DNA of 46,776 bases, taken from Azolla pinnata. Its lineage: Eukaryota > Streptophyta > Polypodiopsida > Salviniales > Salviniaceae. The translations under genes and the position numbers were made by a program. The DNA lies in NCBI GenBank assembly GCA_037176905.1, contig JBBBWG010029810.1, positions 1,693 through 48,468 on the forward strand, read 5' to 3'. The notes under the pieces are model-generated. The model saw only the letters and a list, made by a program, of their open reading frames with translations, did not search any database and was not told the DNA's origin. Below are positions 1-11,809 of this stretch, piece after piece; the stretch's first letter is position 1, and every line of letters starts with the position of its first letter.

Positions 1-118
1 CATTTGCATTTATGCACTCAGATATGCTTGTTTGTGTTTTTACTATTTTTAAACAATGGTTCTTCCTGGTGCCATTTCATGGAAAATGAATCTGAGCGTT
101 TGTAAGCGTGTTTTTCAG

Positions 119-1514
119 GATGTGAAGGAAAATCCAGTGTTGCTCTACATGAAGGGTGTTCCTGATGCTCCGCAATGTGGATTCAGTGCAATGGTTTCTC
201 GTATATTGCAATCACATGGTATCTGCTAGATGCTTCTATAAAGATCTAGTTGTGCTCTCTAAGGCTATGCTATGGGTTTTGAAGAACTTCAAGCTTTAAG
301 TTTAAATGATCAATCTGAATTTTGTGGTGCAGGTGTTCCTTTCGCAGCAAGAAACATTTTGGAAGACCAAGAACTTCGGCAAGCAATGAAGAGCTATAGG
401 TATGGTATAGTAGTAACTTAATGGGTAGTGTTATTTTTCATGCTAGGTGGCTGTGGTTCTAGTTCTGGATACATCTAGAAATTAGCTATGGAAGTGTCAT
501 GTTTGTGATCTGATTCAAAAAAATACTCATAATGAAACCAGGCGATGCTGATTATGTTAGGTAACTTGCCAGCATAATCTAGATAGACGTTCAGATCAAT
601 TCACTGTCTTGCATCTGAGAGTTCCCACCGAGCTCCTAATAACTACCAACTACACTTTTTTATCATGCCACGTAACTCATAGATCTTCAGCAAAATGAAA
701 TACGGTAAGGTGTGTTATTGGAAGGAGGTTCCTTCGGAAGCTCACTGGGATATATTGGAAATTCAGTGGGTGACTGCAAATGAGAGGAAGGGCTAGTCAA
801 CAACTTGTGAAACTGAGTCCTATAGTACCTGCTCACTAGGGTGTAGGTCGCTATGCAACCCCTCGTGTGACCCTAGCTCAGTGATAATACCTTCAGTTGT
901 TCAGGGGAATACATGGTCCAAAAGGCTTAAGCATCTGCCTTACGAATCGGGGGCTCTTCTAGCCTAGTCTCCGGTCCACTCTCGAGCTAGATATTTCAAG
1001 GCCTTGAAGTTTACCCTATGGGCAATGGTGAGTAAGGTATGAGGTTCCTTGATACCAGATCATAAAACAAACTGAAAGCTTGAAAGATGCTTGGAAAGAT
1101 ATTACCCCCATGATCCGTCCTTCATAGTGTGCAATAGGCAGTGCATAGTGTGCAATAGGTGCTAATATTTGTTATATTTCCTCATGCAAACTCTTGTTTA
1201 ATATGTCGTATCTCCAATGTCTTTAAGTTTTTCTTTTCTATTGACTGTTGTTTTGCTATGGTATTGGCTATGCAGCAATTGGCCTACTTTCCCGCAGGTC
1301 TACATAAAAGGAGAGTTTGTTGGAGGCTGTGATATATTAAAGAAGATGCACGAGGTATAGCTATTTTCAGACCTTAAATCTATATAACATTGCTGATTAC
1401 ATACATCTGAACCGTGATCCAAGTTTGCATAATCTTCCTTCCTAATCTCCATATGTCATTTGGCAGTCTGGTGAGCTAGCAGAGATGCTCAAAGATGTTC
1501 CTGGGAAGCGATAG
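119..1514 (+). CDS. GRXS15: Monothiol CGFS glutaredoxin, GRXS15 type, 5' end outside window
   Basis: Four exons are visible: 119-218, 333-399, 1276-1354 and 1467-1514. All have AG/GT borders and consistent phase, and the gene ends in a TAG stop. The first exon begins after a CAG acceptor, so the start codon and targeting peptide lie upstream of the window. The protein runs from [15 protein letters not shown] through the active-site motif PQCGFS, then [32 protein letters not shown] in pieces, to VPGKR. CGFS with one active cysteine, the WPTFPQ turn with its cis-proline and the GG-C-D glutathione-binding loop are hallmarks of class II monothiol glutaredoxins. These bind and transfer a [2Fe-2S] cluster using glutathione. 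The short single-domain C-terminus and the DVKENPV and ILEDQEL segments match the mitochondrial GRXS15 branch best. Mitochondrial location is inferred, because the presequence is not in the window. Confidence 0.9.
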
Positions 1515-2738
1515 AAAACATTGGAGAGTTTTGCAAGGGGTTATTTCACTTTGTATGTTGATTGAAATACATTCAAGAAGATATAATGTTTAGTCAAGTT
1601 ACCAAAGTTTGTGTGGCCATCAGCACAGATGGTGGTTCTATCGTACCATAATTTCAGGGCACACAAGTTTCAACAAAGAAACCCTAGGTTTATATGGAGG
1701 GTTGCAGAACAATTCTTGTGAACATAAATGCTGGTATGAACACAGGAGTCGTTATTGATAATGCAAATTAGATTAGTGCTCACTTCCTCACAGAACCATG
1801 TGAAATCCTCACAGGTTGTAATGAATTTGTTGTTGCCTTTTTTACTCTTCAAATATATGTACATCATTTTACTGTGGATGGCTTGCCTGAGCTTCAATTG
1901 AGGAAGGTGTGCTTCATGTTTTTATAGACAACGTGAACTTTGACTTTGAGTTTGAGGCTTATCCTATATCATTTTGTTCTCCACTTGGGGAGTGAATTTT
2001 CTCTAAGCAACACCTATTAGTCAGCATAAATGGAGTGTGACGCTGTTAATGTTTTAGGTGATGATCGGATTTTGGCATACAGCTTCAGGGGACTTTCATG
2101 TGAGAATCTTGTGAGTTAGGGTTGATCTTGTGAGTGATTTCAATCTACCAATTAAACAGGCTCTAAGCTTCAGTGCTGTTATTTTTCTGTCACAACATTC
2201 TTGATAAATCAAAACAATGGCAGCTTTTGATTATAATATCATGACTCCTCTCAGAACCTGAAGATTTTCCTTCAGCTTTCCACTTTTTATGATTAACATA
2301 CGATGATCATTGAAAGGGGTTATTAGTGATGAGAAAAGGTCAAGTTGATAGAAAGGGTGTTGGTGTTTGCAATGATGTCCAATTAGTTTGGCTGTAATCA
2401 TGAAATCCTGATGAAATTACACGCGATTTGGCACCTGTTTGATGGGAACAAAGCTCAAAAATTTAGCCCATTATCTCAGAACTAGTCAAGTCGGAATTGG
2501 TTAATCAGTAATAGAATCAAAGCATAGAACCAATCTAGTAGTCATCATTGGTTAAATCAGCAATCAAACATCAGAATTGATGCAAAATCGAAATCATTAT
2601 AAGAAGCATTGATAAAAAATTTGAAGCCAATGAACTCGCACTCGAAAATCAGGTTCAAAAGGTTTGGTTAGTTAACCGTTGGATTAAACGATCAATCGCT
2701 TTACGGACCGATTCGTTTATTGTTGGTAGGCGTAGGAT
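1515..2738. other. Intergenic region, no gene seen
   Basis: AT-rich sequence after the glutaredoxin stop, including its presumed 3' UTR. There is no conserved reading frame and no tRNA or splice pattern that I can support. The region leads into the tandem repeats starting near 2739. Confidence 0.5.
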
Positions 2739-3012
2739 GGCACTAATCGGTCACCCATAAGGGTCCAACTTTGGCACTAAGCGGTCATCCATAATGCTAT
2801 TAGGGTTGGATTAAGGGTCATCCATGTTACAATTAGGGTTGGATTAAGGGGTCCAAATTGGCACTAGAGCTCATGTAGAGCGCTATTAGGGTTGATTAGG
2901 GTCGGATTAAGGTCCAATTGGGCACCAAGAGCTCATACATAACACTATTAGGGTTGATTAGGGCTGGATTAAGTCCCCCCAATTGGGCACTTAAGAGCTC
3001 ATCCATAATGCT
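2739..3012. repeat. Degenerate tandem repeat, about 60-90 bp unit
   Basis: About four and a half imperfect copies begin near 2739, 2772, 2860, 2920 and 2985. Each starts with GGCACTAA or a close variant, continues with GAGCTCATCCATAATGCTAT, then TTAGGGTTGGATTAAGG and TCCAATTG. Unit length varies because the TTAGGGTTGGATTA part is duplicated in some copies. No coding potential is seen. Confidence 0.8.
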
Positions 3013-3590
3013 GATGATGCATGTACACATGGGAATGGGCGGTGCATGCATGCATGGATGCATATGCACATGCCACCACACACATGCATGCATGCATGCG
3101 CACATGCATACGCACATGCACACGCACGCATGCACACACGCGCACACACATACACATGCATGCATGCATGCATGCATACATGCACACGCATGCATGCATG
3201 CATGCATACATGCACACGCATGCATGCATGCATGCGTGGGTGCGCACATGCCTACATACATGCACATGCAAACACACACATGCATGCGCACATGCACACA
3301 TGCATGCAACGCACAGGCATACACACGCACATGCATGCATGCATACATGGAGGCCCGCTGCATCCATACATGAGACATGCAGGCATCCACAGATGAGACA
3401 TGCAGGCATCCATACACGAGACATGCATGCATGCGCGTCGCATGCATCCACACATGAAGCATGGCATGCATGCATGCGTGCGCGTCATGTACATGGGACA
3501 TGCATGCATGCACATGACATGCATGCATGCACATGACATGCACATGACATGCACATGACATGCATGCATGCATACATACACGAGACCGTC
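3012..3590. repeat. CATG/CATGCA alternating purine-pyrimidine repeat
   Basis: About 580 bases are built almost only from CATG, CACA and TGCA steps, with many GCATGC palindromes. The tract stays open in several frames on both strands, giving Met/His/Ala/Cys-rich translations that are repeat artefacts. Such alternating purine-pyrimidine DNA can adopt Z-form or cruciform structure (general knowledge). It ends about 260 bases before the start codon of the DUF7796 gene. Confidence 0.9.
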
Positions 3591-3848
3591 GCTGTCAAGA
3601 ATCGATGGAGCTTAGATCACAGTCTCTTCCTTCTTCTTCTTCTTCTTCTTCTACTTCTTCCTTCTTCTTCTTCTTCCGGCCGTTGCAACAGAGGAATCCA
3701 TGGCGCCGCTGCTTCCTCCATCGCCACATATCTTCCTCTTCCTCTTCTCCCTCTTCCTCTTCTGCTTCCTCTTCTTCCTCCCATCCATGCTCTCAGACCT
3801 GTTGAGCACGCCTCCATTGCTGTGACCCCTCCCCTGCCCGCCGCGGCT

Positions 3849-6800
3849 ATGGCCGTTGCAGAAATCCCCTCTTCCTTCCACATCCATCCTCCGTCTTCGT
3901 CTTCCTCTTCGTCCTCGTCTTCATCGGCATCGCCCGCATGTCCTTCCCCTCTTCTTCCGCCCGCCTTGAGTCGCTGCTGCGCTTCCTTTGCTCGCCTTTC
4001 CCCATGTTTGTTCGTTGCCTCCCTGCTCTTCTTCTTCCTCATGCTCCAGTTCGACGTCGTACCTCCCATGGACTCCCCTCCGATCAGAGATTTGCTCCAG
4101 AAGTTAAGAAGGTTGCCGTTCCCCTCCACCCATGCATCGCCATCGCCATCATCGCCTTCATTCCTCCCGTCGAGGTCTTCTTCCTCGCCATCAGCAGAAC
4201 CAGGGAATACATCCCCGACCCAACCATCATCGGCACCATCACCACGGCCATCTCCCCCACAAGATTCCGATTCTTCGGATCCCTCGACAACCTCTTCAGC
4301 ATCTGCAGGCCCCGGTTCCTCCATTCCGATGTCCCGGGTCGCGATCTGCATCGTCGGCGGCGCTCGGGAGTTCGAGGTCACCGGGCCATCTCTGAAGGAA
4401 TACCTGCTCCGCAGCTTCGCCAATGCCGATGTCTTCCTGCATGCTCCTTTAGACAAAGACTCTTACAAGCTCTCCATCCTCAGCGACACCCCCAACTTAG
4501 TTCGTTTCCGCATATTCACTCCTGAACCCATATCCGAGCTCAGGACTTACACAGATGTCCTTACTGCCAGCAATTCCCCTCATGGAGTTCAGGTACACAG
4601 AAATTCAGTTTCTTCATCGCTTATGTGCAGGTCTTCACAGTCATTCTGAAAAGCATGCATTATCATCTGCCCCTGTATTTACTGCATTCAGGGGCCCCTG
4701 TTTGCTTATGTCTATTTATTGGATGCGTAAGGTATCCAATCACACATATTAAGTCGGCCCAATACGGGCATTGAATCAGATATATCGATATGAATGAATG
4801 CGCTTGTGAACAATTTCGGCTTGCTCGAACCTCTTCGATGCTTCAAAGTACAACCTTTGTGTGTTAAGAGATGTTAAAATATTATACGTTTCAGAGTTAA
4901 AGAACCCCAATGCCATCTGGCAGGAATATCGGAGTGGATTAGGCTAGTATCTGGTTGGAATCTTGGATTGGATTCAGCTTGTATGCAACAGGCTAGTTTC
5001 TTGCCAGAGTCTCGGAGTGGATTAGGCTAATATCTGGTTGGGATCTTGGATTGGATTCGGTTTCACTTGGTAAGCTAGTTATTGGGCCTGAATCTCGGAG
5101 TATCTGTTTTGAATCTTGGATTCGGGGTTGAGCAGGGTAGGTTTGAGCCAGAATCTCGGAAGGTTGAATTGGATTTCTCTAGTATCTTGTTGAAACTTTG
5201 AACTGGATTCGGCCTGTGCCCCAGGCTAGTTTCTGGTTTGAATCTCAATGTGGCATTTTTAGCAGAATCTTGGAAATTCTGGAGCTATGCAGCCCATTGC
5301 CACAGATTATGCTTTCGGCTTGGTTTCTCAAGTAAGAGGTTCTTCTTGAAAAGTTGGAGCAATGCAAGGAAACGGAATATATTTTGATAATGCAGTCAAT
5401 TGTGCAGAATCTGCAAAACAACTTAACCACGAACATTTGTCACTTCTGATCTAATAACATCATTCATCCTTGTTCGTAAGAATGCTGCACTCTCGTTTGA
5501 GAGGTGTGGGAGTTGCTCAGAAGTGGATTTTCATATGCACTTAAAAAACATACATTGGCATTCTTTTATCTAGATACAACAGAAAGCAGATGAGAAAACT
5601 GTTCTTGTCCGGATCATTGAACCCATCCTATTTAAAGTTGTCCGGAGAATCAGCAGGACATGCAGTACGCTTTGGGACCTGCATTTTAATTTTCATAAAC
5701 AACTGGTTTGAGTTGTACTTTTTGTAATGAACTGATAGCTATAAAATGTTTGAATTGCCAATGTGGGAGGAAGAGTGACCAAGACTGTTGTTGATTAATG
5801 TCATCTATGCCGTCTTTGTATGCTTCAGAAATGATCTGATTTATGAATCTTTGACCACCAATAAACCTAGAGCTGTGTTTATTTGATTATGAGAGTAGAA
5901 GATGTGGATAGCGGAACGTAGATTTTTTCGTATTGATCATTTATGAAAGAAAATTTGATAACCATTTGGTACGTTTTTCGCACTATTTCCCCAAATGTCA
6001 CAGTTTTACCTACTTCCTATGCAGTCTTATCTTGATTTTGTTGGTCAGACTCCAGAGCTGCATTGAGCCCCTTGAAATCTTAACCTAAGCACTTGTAGAT
6101 CTGGCCATGTCATAAGCTCTTCAAAGAGATTATGACATGATTCTGACTTGGTTGTTATTTGTTTCCATATTTACGTGGCATAGTAGAGATGTTTCCATCA
6201 AATCGAAATCTAAGAGACGGAGTCGACAAGCTGATAATGAACATTTTGTTTTTTTTTTTGACTCGATTGCATTTGCAGGGCTTATTACAGTATTTCAACC
6301 TTGTCGAGGGATGTGCACGAATGATCCAGGAGTATCAACAACAACATGGATTCGAGTACAAGTGGGTGATCCGAACACGTCTCGACGGCTACTGGAATGG
6401 CTATCTCGTGCCGTTAGAAGAGATGGATGAGAAGGCATATACCGTGCCTGTGGGCTCTCAGTTTGGAGGATTAAACGACAGGCTGGGGATAGGCAACTGG
6501 CAGACGAGCGAGGTCGCATTGTCAAGACTGTCCCTACTTCCCCTGATTCATGCACACGGTGGCAGGGGTCTCAACTCCGAGACTTCGTTCAAGAAACAAC
6601 TGGAAGTGAAGAAAGTAGCATACAAGCTACATGATTTCCCGTTCTGTGTTCTTAGCCGGAGGAAGTATGGATGGCCTCCGGGGCATCGGGGTGTACCTGT
6701 CGCTTCCATGTTTAGCAAGGGCCATCTCAACGGAGCTAAGTGCAGGCCATGCGAGCCAGTAAGTAGCGGTGCTGCAGCTAGCTCTATCGTGCAAGGCCTT

Positions 6801-7049
6801 GATAGAGGATGGAGCTGGCCCGGTGATGGTGAAGGCATAGAGCTCTGCAATCCTACTGGGGAGTGGGATCCTCGATGGCCAGATGTTTATGATGCCATGG
6901 CTGGGCCTGAAAGAGCCAGTGTCAGAGTGATGCTCTCCCATCAGAATCATACAGAATGTATCCAAGCAAATGAAGTGTTAAAGAGACAGGTCCAATTCTG
7001 GGATGCCCCTGCCCCAGAAATGATCTGTAAGAAAGGTTTGAGACTTTAA
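3849..7049 (+). CDS. DUF7796-family type II membrane protein
   Basis: Two exons, 3849-4592 and 6279-7049, join in phase 0 at HGVQ/GLLQYFN and give about 504 residues. The start at 3849 is preferred because the open frame further upstream runs into the CATG repeat and CTT microsatellite. Residues about 53-70 (CLFVASLLFFFLMLQF) form one membrane anchor, followed by a Ser/Pro-rich stem. The conserved domain starts near residue 161 with SRVAICIVGGAREFEVTGPS. It contains ADVFLHAPLDKDSYK, YKWVIRTRLDGYW, GGLNDRLGIGN, SGAKCRPCEPV-like and QFWDAPAPEMICKKGL segments. This matches plant DUF7796 proteins along the whole length. The anchor, stem and catalytic-like layout with an RTRLDG segment suggest a Golgi or ER lumenal enzyme, possibly glycosyltransferase-like, but no activity can be shown from sequence. 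Confidence 0.88.
4915..5245. repeat. Degenerate repeat inside the DUF7796 intron
   Basis: The 1.7 kb intron contains at least four imperfect copies of a unit with GAATCTCGGAGTGGATTAGG, CTAGTATCTGGTTG and AATCTTGGATTGGATTCGG elements. They lie near 4925, 5010, 5090 and 5150, spaced 60-90 bases. There is no open frame. The rest of the intron (5246-6278) shows nothing recognisable. Confidence 0.65.
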
Positions 7050-8163
7050 AAGCAAGCAGCATATTTTGCTGATGCCTCAATTCTAACTTGGATTTGAGGC
7101 CTTGAAGCAGCAGCATATTTTGCTGATGCTAAACCCCTCAACTCTAGGTCCCCCCTAAACCGTAAATATCGTAAACAGAATCTGGTACCCAGAAAATGTT
7201 TTTATGGGGGTCCCCCTGTTCTCTGCAAGCTGCTAGCACTCTTGTGAATGTCGAGTGATTTGGTGCAGAATCTCGCATCAAATCAATCTCTCCTGTATTT
7301 TTTTTTTATGCATTCGATCGATTCCACAAGAGGAATGCAGTTCTTGTAATGACATTTTTTATGCAATCCAATCCAATCCAATAAGCCAATAAAGGCAAAG
7401 ATGACATTTGATTAACGCACAGTGCTTGCAATTTGAGGTGAAGCATTGTAATTGCTGAATTAAAGCGCAGAGAAATCAGTGAATACATACATTTTGGTGC
7501 ATTTCGTCACGGTTTTCATCGCCTTCTGATACAAGCTCATGCTAGAATGAATTGAAGAATAATAAGTGGAATTTCAGAGAAAACAATTTGGAATTGATTA
7601 TGCCCAGATCTCAGAGAAATGACAATTCTATTGATTCATTCATGGAGGCAACCCATGGGTGTGCAGGTATACATAGTGGGGCAGAGCTCAAAACTCTGTA
7701 TGTATGTATGTGTGTGATGGTATCATGGGTACTTTGAGATTTGTACATGGAAGAATGGCGGCATGTCCATGAATCTACGGATATATATGTATACATGTTG
7801 TTCCTGGGCATAGATCCTTCTCATGGCACCATTCTCAGAGTTTTGTTGTTTGGGGCCATGTCCCTGAATCTGCATATCTAGGCTATGGTTGTGTGTAATG
7901 GCAGAGTGCTCTCGGAGAATAACAGGGAATGCCCATGAATCTGCCCTTCCATGGCTTATATATGCTGTTGTACTATGTTGTTTCTCAGTAGATTTGGACG
8001 ACAGATTCTTCGCAGAAATGTGGCAGGATTCTGCCAGAAAATGCACAGAGTGGGACTCTGGCAAGATGGAGAGAAGAGCTCATCATCATCATCATCATCA
8101 GCAGCATCATCATCGTCATCCGCCATATCTGCATAGCTTGTTGGAAAGGGTGCAGCTGGAGAC
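7050..8163. other. Intergenic region with short direct repeats
   Basis: This region holds the 3' flank of the DUF7796 gene and the 5' flank of the PPR gene. A direct repeat, AGCAGCATATTTTGCTGATGC, occurs near 7055 and 7108. Further on, a degenerate motif ATGTCCATGAATCTGC recurs near 7763, 7858 and 7931. A CAT/CAG microsatellite lies at about 8080-8125, just before the PPR start codon. No additional gene is supported. Confidence 0.5.
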
Positions 8164-11100
8164 ATGAAAGCTCCTCACCTCCACCACCGCCATCGCCATC
8201 GCCATCGCCATCACCATCACCATCACCATCATCTTCATCATCACACCCTGATCCATCACCACTGTGACCCTCTTCAGCCCAGAACCAGCCATGCCCTTGT
8301 GTCTCTCCTCAAGGCTTGCACAGCTTCCCGCGATCTCCGCCGAGGCCTCGATGCGCACGCCGAAGCTTCCCGATTCGATGCGCTCCGGGGCGACACCTTC
8401 CTCGGCACCGCGCTCGTCGGCATGTACTCCAGATGCGGCTCCTTCTCGCTCGCGCGGGAGGTGTTCGACGCGATTCCGCGGCGAAATGTGGTCACATGGA
8501 GCGCGCTGATGGCAGGATGCATCGAATCGGGGCGCGGCGAGGAAGCCCTCGCGCGCTTCGAGGAGATGCGAGCGGAAGGGATTCTCCCCAGCGCCGCCAC
8601 ATTCGTTTGCGCCCTGAAAGCATGTGGTCGAAGCAGCGATCCAGGCATCATCAGGAGGGCCCGGGAGATCCATGGCGAGCTCGAATTGTGGGGATTTCTG
8701 CAGACAAATGTGGTAGTCGGAGGCGCGCTGCTGGACATGTATGCGAGGATCGGGCAGCTCCGCGAAGCTCGCCATGTCTTCGAGGAGGGAATCTGCGCCC
8801 GGGATGCGGCCTCGTGGGGCGCGATGATGGGGGGCTATGCGCAGCACGGGCACGCCGAAGAAGCGCTCCGATGCTTCGAAGCAGCCATGGATCCTTCGCG
8901 GCAGGATCGCTGCATGAATGCTTGCATGCTGGTCCATGCATTGCAAGCTTGCGCGAGCATCGGAGACGCCGCACGAGGCCGGCGAATGCACGCGGAGATC
9001 GCGCTCAGAGGTCTGGAAGGAGGCGATGACTCCGTCGTTGTTGGAAGCGCCACGGCTCATCTGTATGCTTGTTGCGGATCGATGCGCGAAGCTCTGCACG
9101 TGTTCGAGAAGCTCGAGCTCCGAGACGCGGTCTCGTGGACTTCGCTGATCCACGGATTCGTCGCCGCCGGGGAGAAGGATGGTGAAGCGGCTCTGCAATG
9201 CTTCGATCGGATGCGGATCGAAGGCGTGCTTGCAGACATTGCGACGTTCCATTGCGTGTTGAAAGCCTGTGGGAACGCGGGAGCTGTGGGCAGGATCGGC
9301 GAGCTGGAGCTGGAGATGGAGAAGAAGGGCTGCTTGCAGATCGACGCCTGCATCGGCAGCTCGCTGGTGGAGAGCTACGCGAGATGCGGATCGCTCGCCA
9401 GAGCGCAGGAGGCGTTCGATCGGCTCGCGACCAGGGACGTGGCCTCGTGGAACGCGCTGCTGGCGGGCTACGCCGATCACGGCTACGGCGACGAAGCGCT
9501 GGAGCATCTGCGGAAGATGCTCGCGGCGCTCGGCGAGGAACCTGGAGATGCCAGGCCCGATGCCGTCACCTTCATCTGCGCGCTGAAAGCTTGCAGCTGC
9601 ATCTGCGCCGCGGAGGTCGGCATCGGCGTGCATGCCGAGGTCGAGCGCGGGGGGCTTGTTGATGACAGCGCTCCGGCGATCGCCAACTCGCTGATCGACA
9701 TGTACGCGAAGTGCGGCCTCGTCGCCGAAGCCCGGAACGTGTTCGATCGCCTGCTCGTCGCCCGCGACGCGGTCTCGTGGAACGCTCTGATGGGCGGGCA
9801 TCTGGCGGTGCACGAAGAGGGCGGCGAATCGGCGCTGGATTGCTACGAGCGGATGCGGTCGGAAGCAGTCTGCCCCGACGGCATCGCGCTCGTCGGCTTC
9901 CTGCGAGCCTGCGGAGCTCTCGGCGCCTTGCGCAGCGGCCGGCGAGCCCATGCCGCAGCTCCCTACCTGAGCCGATCGCCACTCCGCGGAGACCTGTCGA
10001 TCGGGAGCAGTCTGGCTGGAATGTACGCCAACTGCGGCCGCATGGACGAAGCCGAGGCCGTGTTCGGCGCGTTCCCGTCGCACGACGCGCCATTCTATAA
10101 CGTGCTGATCGGGGGATTCGCGAGGCTCGGGCCGAGCGAGAAGTCGGTCGCGTACTTCGACCGGATGACGGCGGCGGCGCGTTCGGACGAGGGCGCCGTC
10201 TTGCCGGATGCAGCGAGCTTCGCGGCGTGTCTCAGGGCCTGCGCGAGCCTGCGCGACGCGCGGAAAGGCGGGGAGCTTCATGCCAGCATCGAACGCAGGG
10301 GCTTGTCGAGCGAGGAGCTCGCGCGGGGCGTGGTCAGGATGTACGCGGAGGCGGGATCGCAAGCCGAAGCACGGCACGTGTTTGGGAAGCTGCAGGCGCG
10401 AGACGCGGGAGCGTGGAACGCGTTGATCGTGGGGTTGGTGGAGTCGGGCGGGCGTTTCGACGGGGAGGCGCTGGCGAGCGTGGAGCAGATGCAAGCCGAC
10501 GGCGTGAGCCCGGACGCGGTGACCGTAGCCTCCGCTCTGAAAGCGCAGAACAGGATCGTCGGGGCCACGAAGAGCAGTGGTGGTGTCTCGGCCGCGGTTG
10601 CCGCGTTGTGCGAGGACGACGATGTTGTGGTCTGGAACACGCTCATCGCGGGGTACGCGGAGGCCGGGGACGGCGCGGGAGCGCTGCGGCGCGTGGCCGA
10701 GATGCGGTGGCATCATCATCTGCACGGCGGCGTCTCGCCGAGCGCCGCCACGTACGTTTCGGCGTCGAAATCGTGCGCCGCGATCGGGGCTCTGGGCAAG
10801 GGCCGCGAGCTGCACTCGGAGGTCGAGATCAGGGGCCTGCTGCATCGCGGCGGCGCTGGTGGGGACAAGGTGGAAGAAGAAGCCACAGTGCTCGGGAACG
10901 CTCTGCTCCACATGTACGCCGACTGCGGAGCGATCGCGGAAGCTCGGCAGATGCTGGATGGGCGGCGGCGGCGGCGCCGCCCAGATGCGGCGGCCTGGAA
11001 CTCGCTCCTGGCCGGATACGGGCGGCTCGGAGAGCTCGGAAGCATGGCAGAGCTGCTGCAGCTGCAGCTGCACGAGCCCGACTCCGTCACCTTTCTGATT

Positions 11101-11463
11101 CTGCTTACTGCATCTGCGCGTGCTGGGCTCGCGGAGCAGGCGCAGCTCTGCTACGAGCAGCTGACGGCCCCCGGCGTCGAGCACCGCAACTGCCTGCTGC
11201 ATGCTCTCGGGCGCGCTGGGCGGCTGCACGCAGCAGCGCTTCTGGCCACCCCGACGTCGTGGAATCCTCCTCCCTACGACGACGATGACCCTGTTCTGCT
11301 ACGGACCCTGATGGGCGCGTGCCTCCGCTGCGGCGACGTGGAGCTGGCGAGAACTGCCTTCCTTCTTCGATCGAGAGAAGCCCCCCCGGGCCTCGTAAAA
11401 CGCAAGCAAAGCCGCACCGACATCGTCCAATCCATCCGTCGTCTTCGAATCGATCCATCCTGA
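8164..11463 (+). CDS. PLS-class pentatricopeptide-repeat protein, E1-type end, no DYW domain
   Basis: This is one uninterrupted reading frame of 1,099 residues, clearly more GC-rich than its surroundings. After a His-rich start (residues about 6-33) come tandem PPR motifs of P, L and S type for most of the length. Examples are GTALVGMYSRCGSFSLAREV, NVVTWSALMAGCIESGRGEE and FVCALKACG. The tail at about 1010-1080 resembles an E1 motif (HRNCLLHALGRAGRLHAA, then LLRTLMGACLRCGDVELA). The frame then ends with a basic tail, without the E2 segment or the DYW deaminase domain. PLS-type proteins usually select C-to-U editing sites in organelle RNA, and members without DYW need a deaminase supplied by a partner (family knowledge). 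Organelle location is inferred only. The His-run is an odd targeting peptide, so the true start may differ. Confidence 0.88.
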   Translation: MKAPHLHHRHRHRHRHHHHHHHHLHHHTLIHHHCDPLQPRTSHALVSLLKACTASRDLRRGLDAHAEASRFDALRGDTFLGTALVGMYSRCGSFSLAREVFDAIPRRNVVTWSALMAGCIESGRGEEALARFEEMRAEGILPSAATFVCALKACGRSSDPGIIRRAREIHGELELWGFLQTNVVVGGALLDMYARIGQLREARHVFEEGICARDAASWGAMMGGYAQHGHAEEALRCFEAAMDPSRQDRCMNACMLVHALQACASIGDAARGRRMHAEIALRGLEGGDDSVVVGSATAHLYACCGSMREALHVFEKLELRDAVSWTSLIHGFVAAGEKDGEAALQCFDRMRIEGVLADIATFHCVLKACGNAGAVGRIGELELEMEKKGCLQIDACIGSSLVESYARCGSLARAQEAFDRLATRDVASWNALLAGYADHGYGDEALEHLRKMLAALGEEPGDARPDAVTFICALKACSCICAAEVGIGVHAEVERGGLVDDSAPAIANSLIDMYAKCGLVAEARNVFDRLLVARDAVSWNALMGGHLAVHEEGGESALDCYERMRSEAVCPDGIALVGFLRACGALGALRSGRRAHAAAPYLSRSPLRGDLSIGSSLAGMYANCGRMDEAEAVFGAFPSHDAPFYNVLIGGFARLGPSEKSVAYFDRMTAAARSDEGAVLPDAASFAACLRACASLRDARKGGELHASIERRGLSSEELARGVVRMYAEAGSQAEARHVFGKLQARDAGAWNALIVGLVESGGRFDGEALASVEQMQADGVSPDAVTVASALKAQNRIVGATKSSGGVSAAVAALCEDDDVVVWNTLIAGYAEAGDGAGALRRVAEMRWHHHLHGGVSPSAATYVSASKSCAAIGALGKGRELHSEVEIRGLLHRGGAGGDKVEEEATVLGNALLHMYADCGAIAEARQMLDGRRRRRRPDAAAWNSLLAGYGRLGELGSMAELLQLQLHEPDSVTFLILLTASARAGLAEQAQLCYEQLTAPGVEHRNCLLHALGRAGRLHAAALLATPTSWNPPPYDDDDPVLLRTLMGACLRCGDVELARTAFLLRSREAPPGLVKRKQSRTDIVQSIRRLRIDPS

Positions 11464-11809
11464 ACCCTGTCTGTGCCATCTCGATCGATGCTGCAGCACG
11501 AGAGATACTGCTCGCCGCCGAAAACAACGATCGATCGGTGTGCCCGCTGAAACGCACCCAGCCAGCTGCAGAGCCGCCCGCACGGAGCATCGGGAATCAG
11601 CGAAAAACAGCTGGGAGCGACGCCCCCCGCCGAGAAACTCGCCCCGAGAATCGGGAAGCGACGGGGCGAGGAGCAGCGGGCGCCGAGATGAAGCAAAGGC
11701 GAGCAGGAGACGAAACGAGAAATACCTGGTTCGTGTGTCAGCCGACTGTATTGCAACAAGTCGGAGGTTGGCTTGTTTTGCAGGTGCTTGCCCGCCATGT
11801 CAGTCGGGC
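11464..11809. other. 3' flank of the PPR gene
   Basis: GC-rich sequence continues about 250 bases past the PPR stop with no conserved frame, then meets the telomere-type tract. Open frames here on both strands carry no recognisable motif. Confidence 0.4.

Noticed and set aside
2896-3581. Several long open frames rich in Met, His, Ala and Cys on both strands
   Set aside because: They are translations of the CATGCA repeat, open because the repeat lacks stop codons. There is no start context and no protein family.
3012-3590. CRISPR-like array
   Set aside because: There are no uniform repeats with unique spacers. It is simple-sequence DNA in a plant nuclear genome.
8116-11229. Minus-strand open frame of 1,037 codons opposite the PPR gene
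   Set aside because: It mirrors the GC-rich PPR coding strand. The plus strand carries clear PPR motifs, while the minus translation has no recognisable domain.
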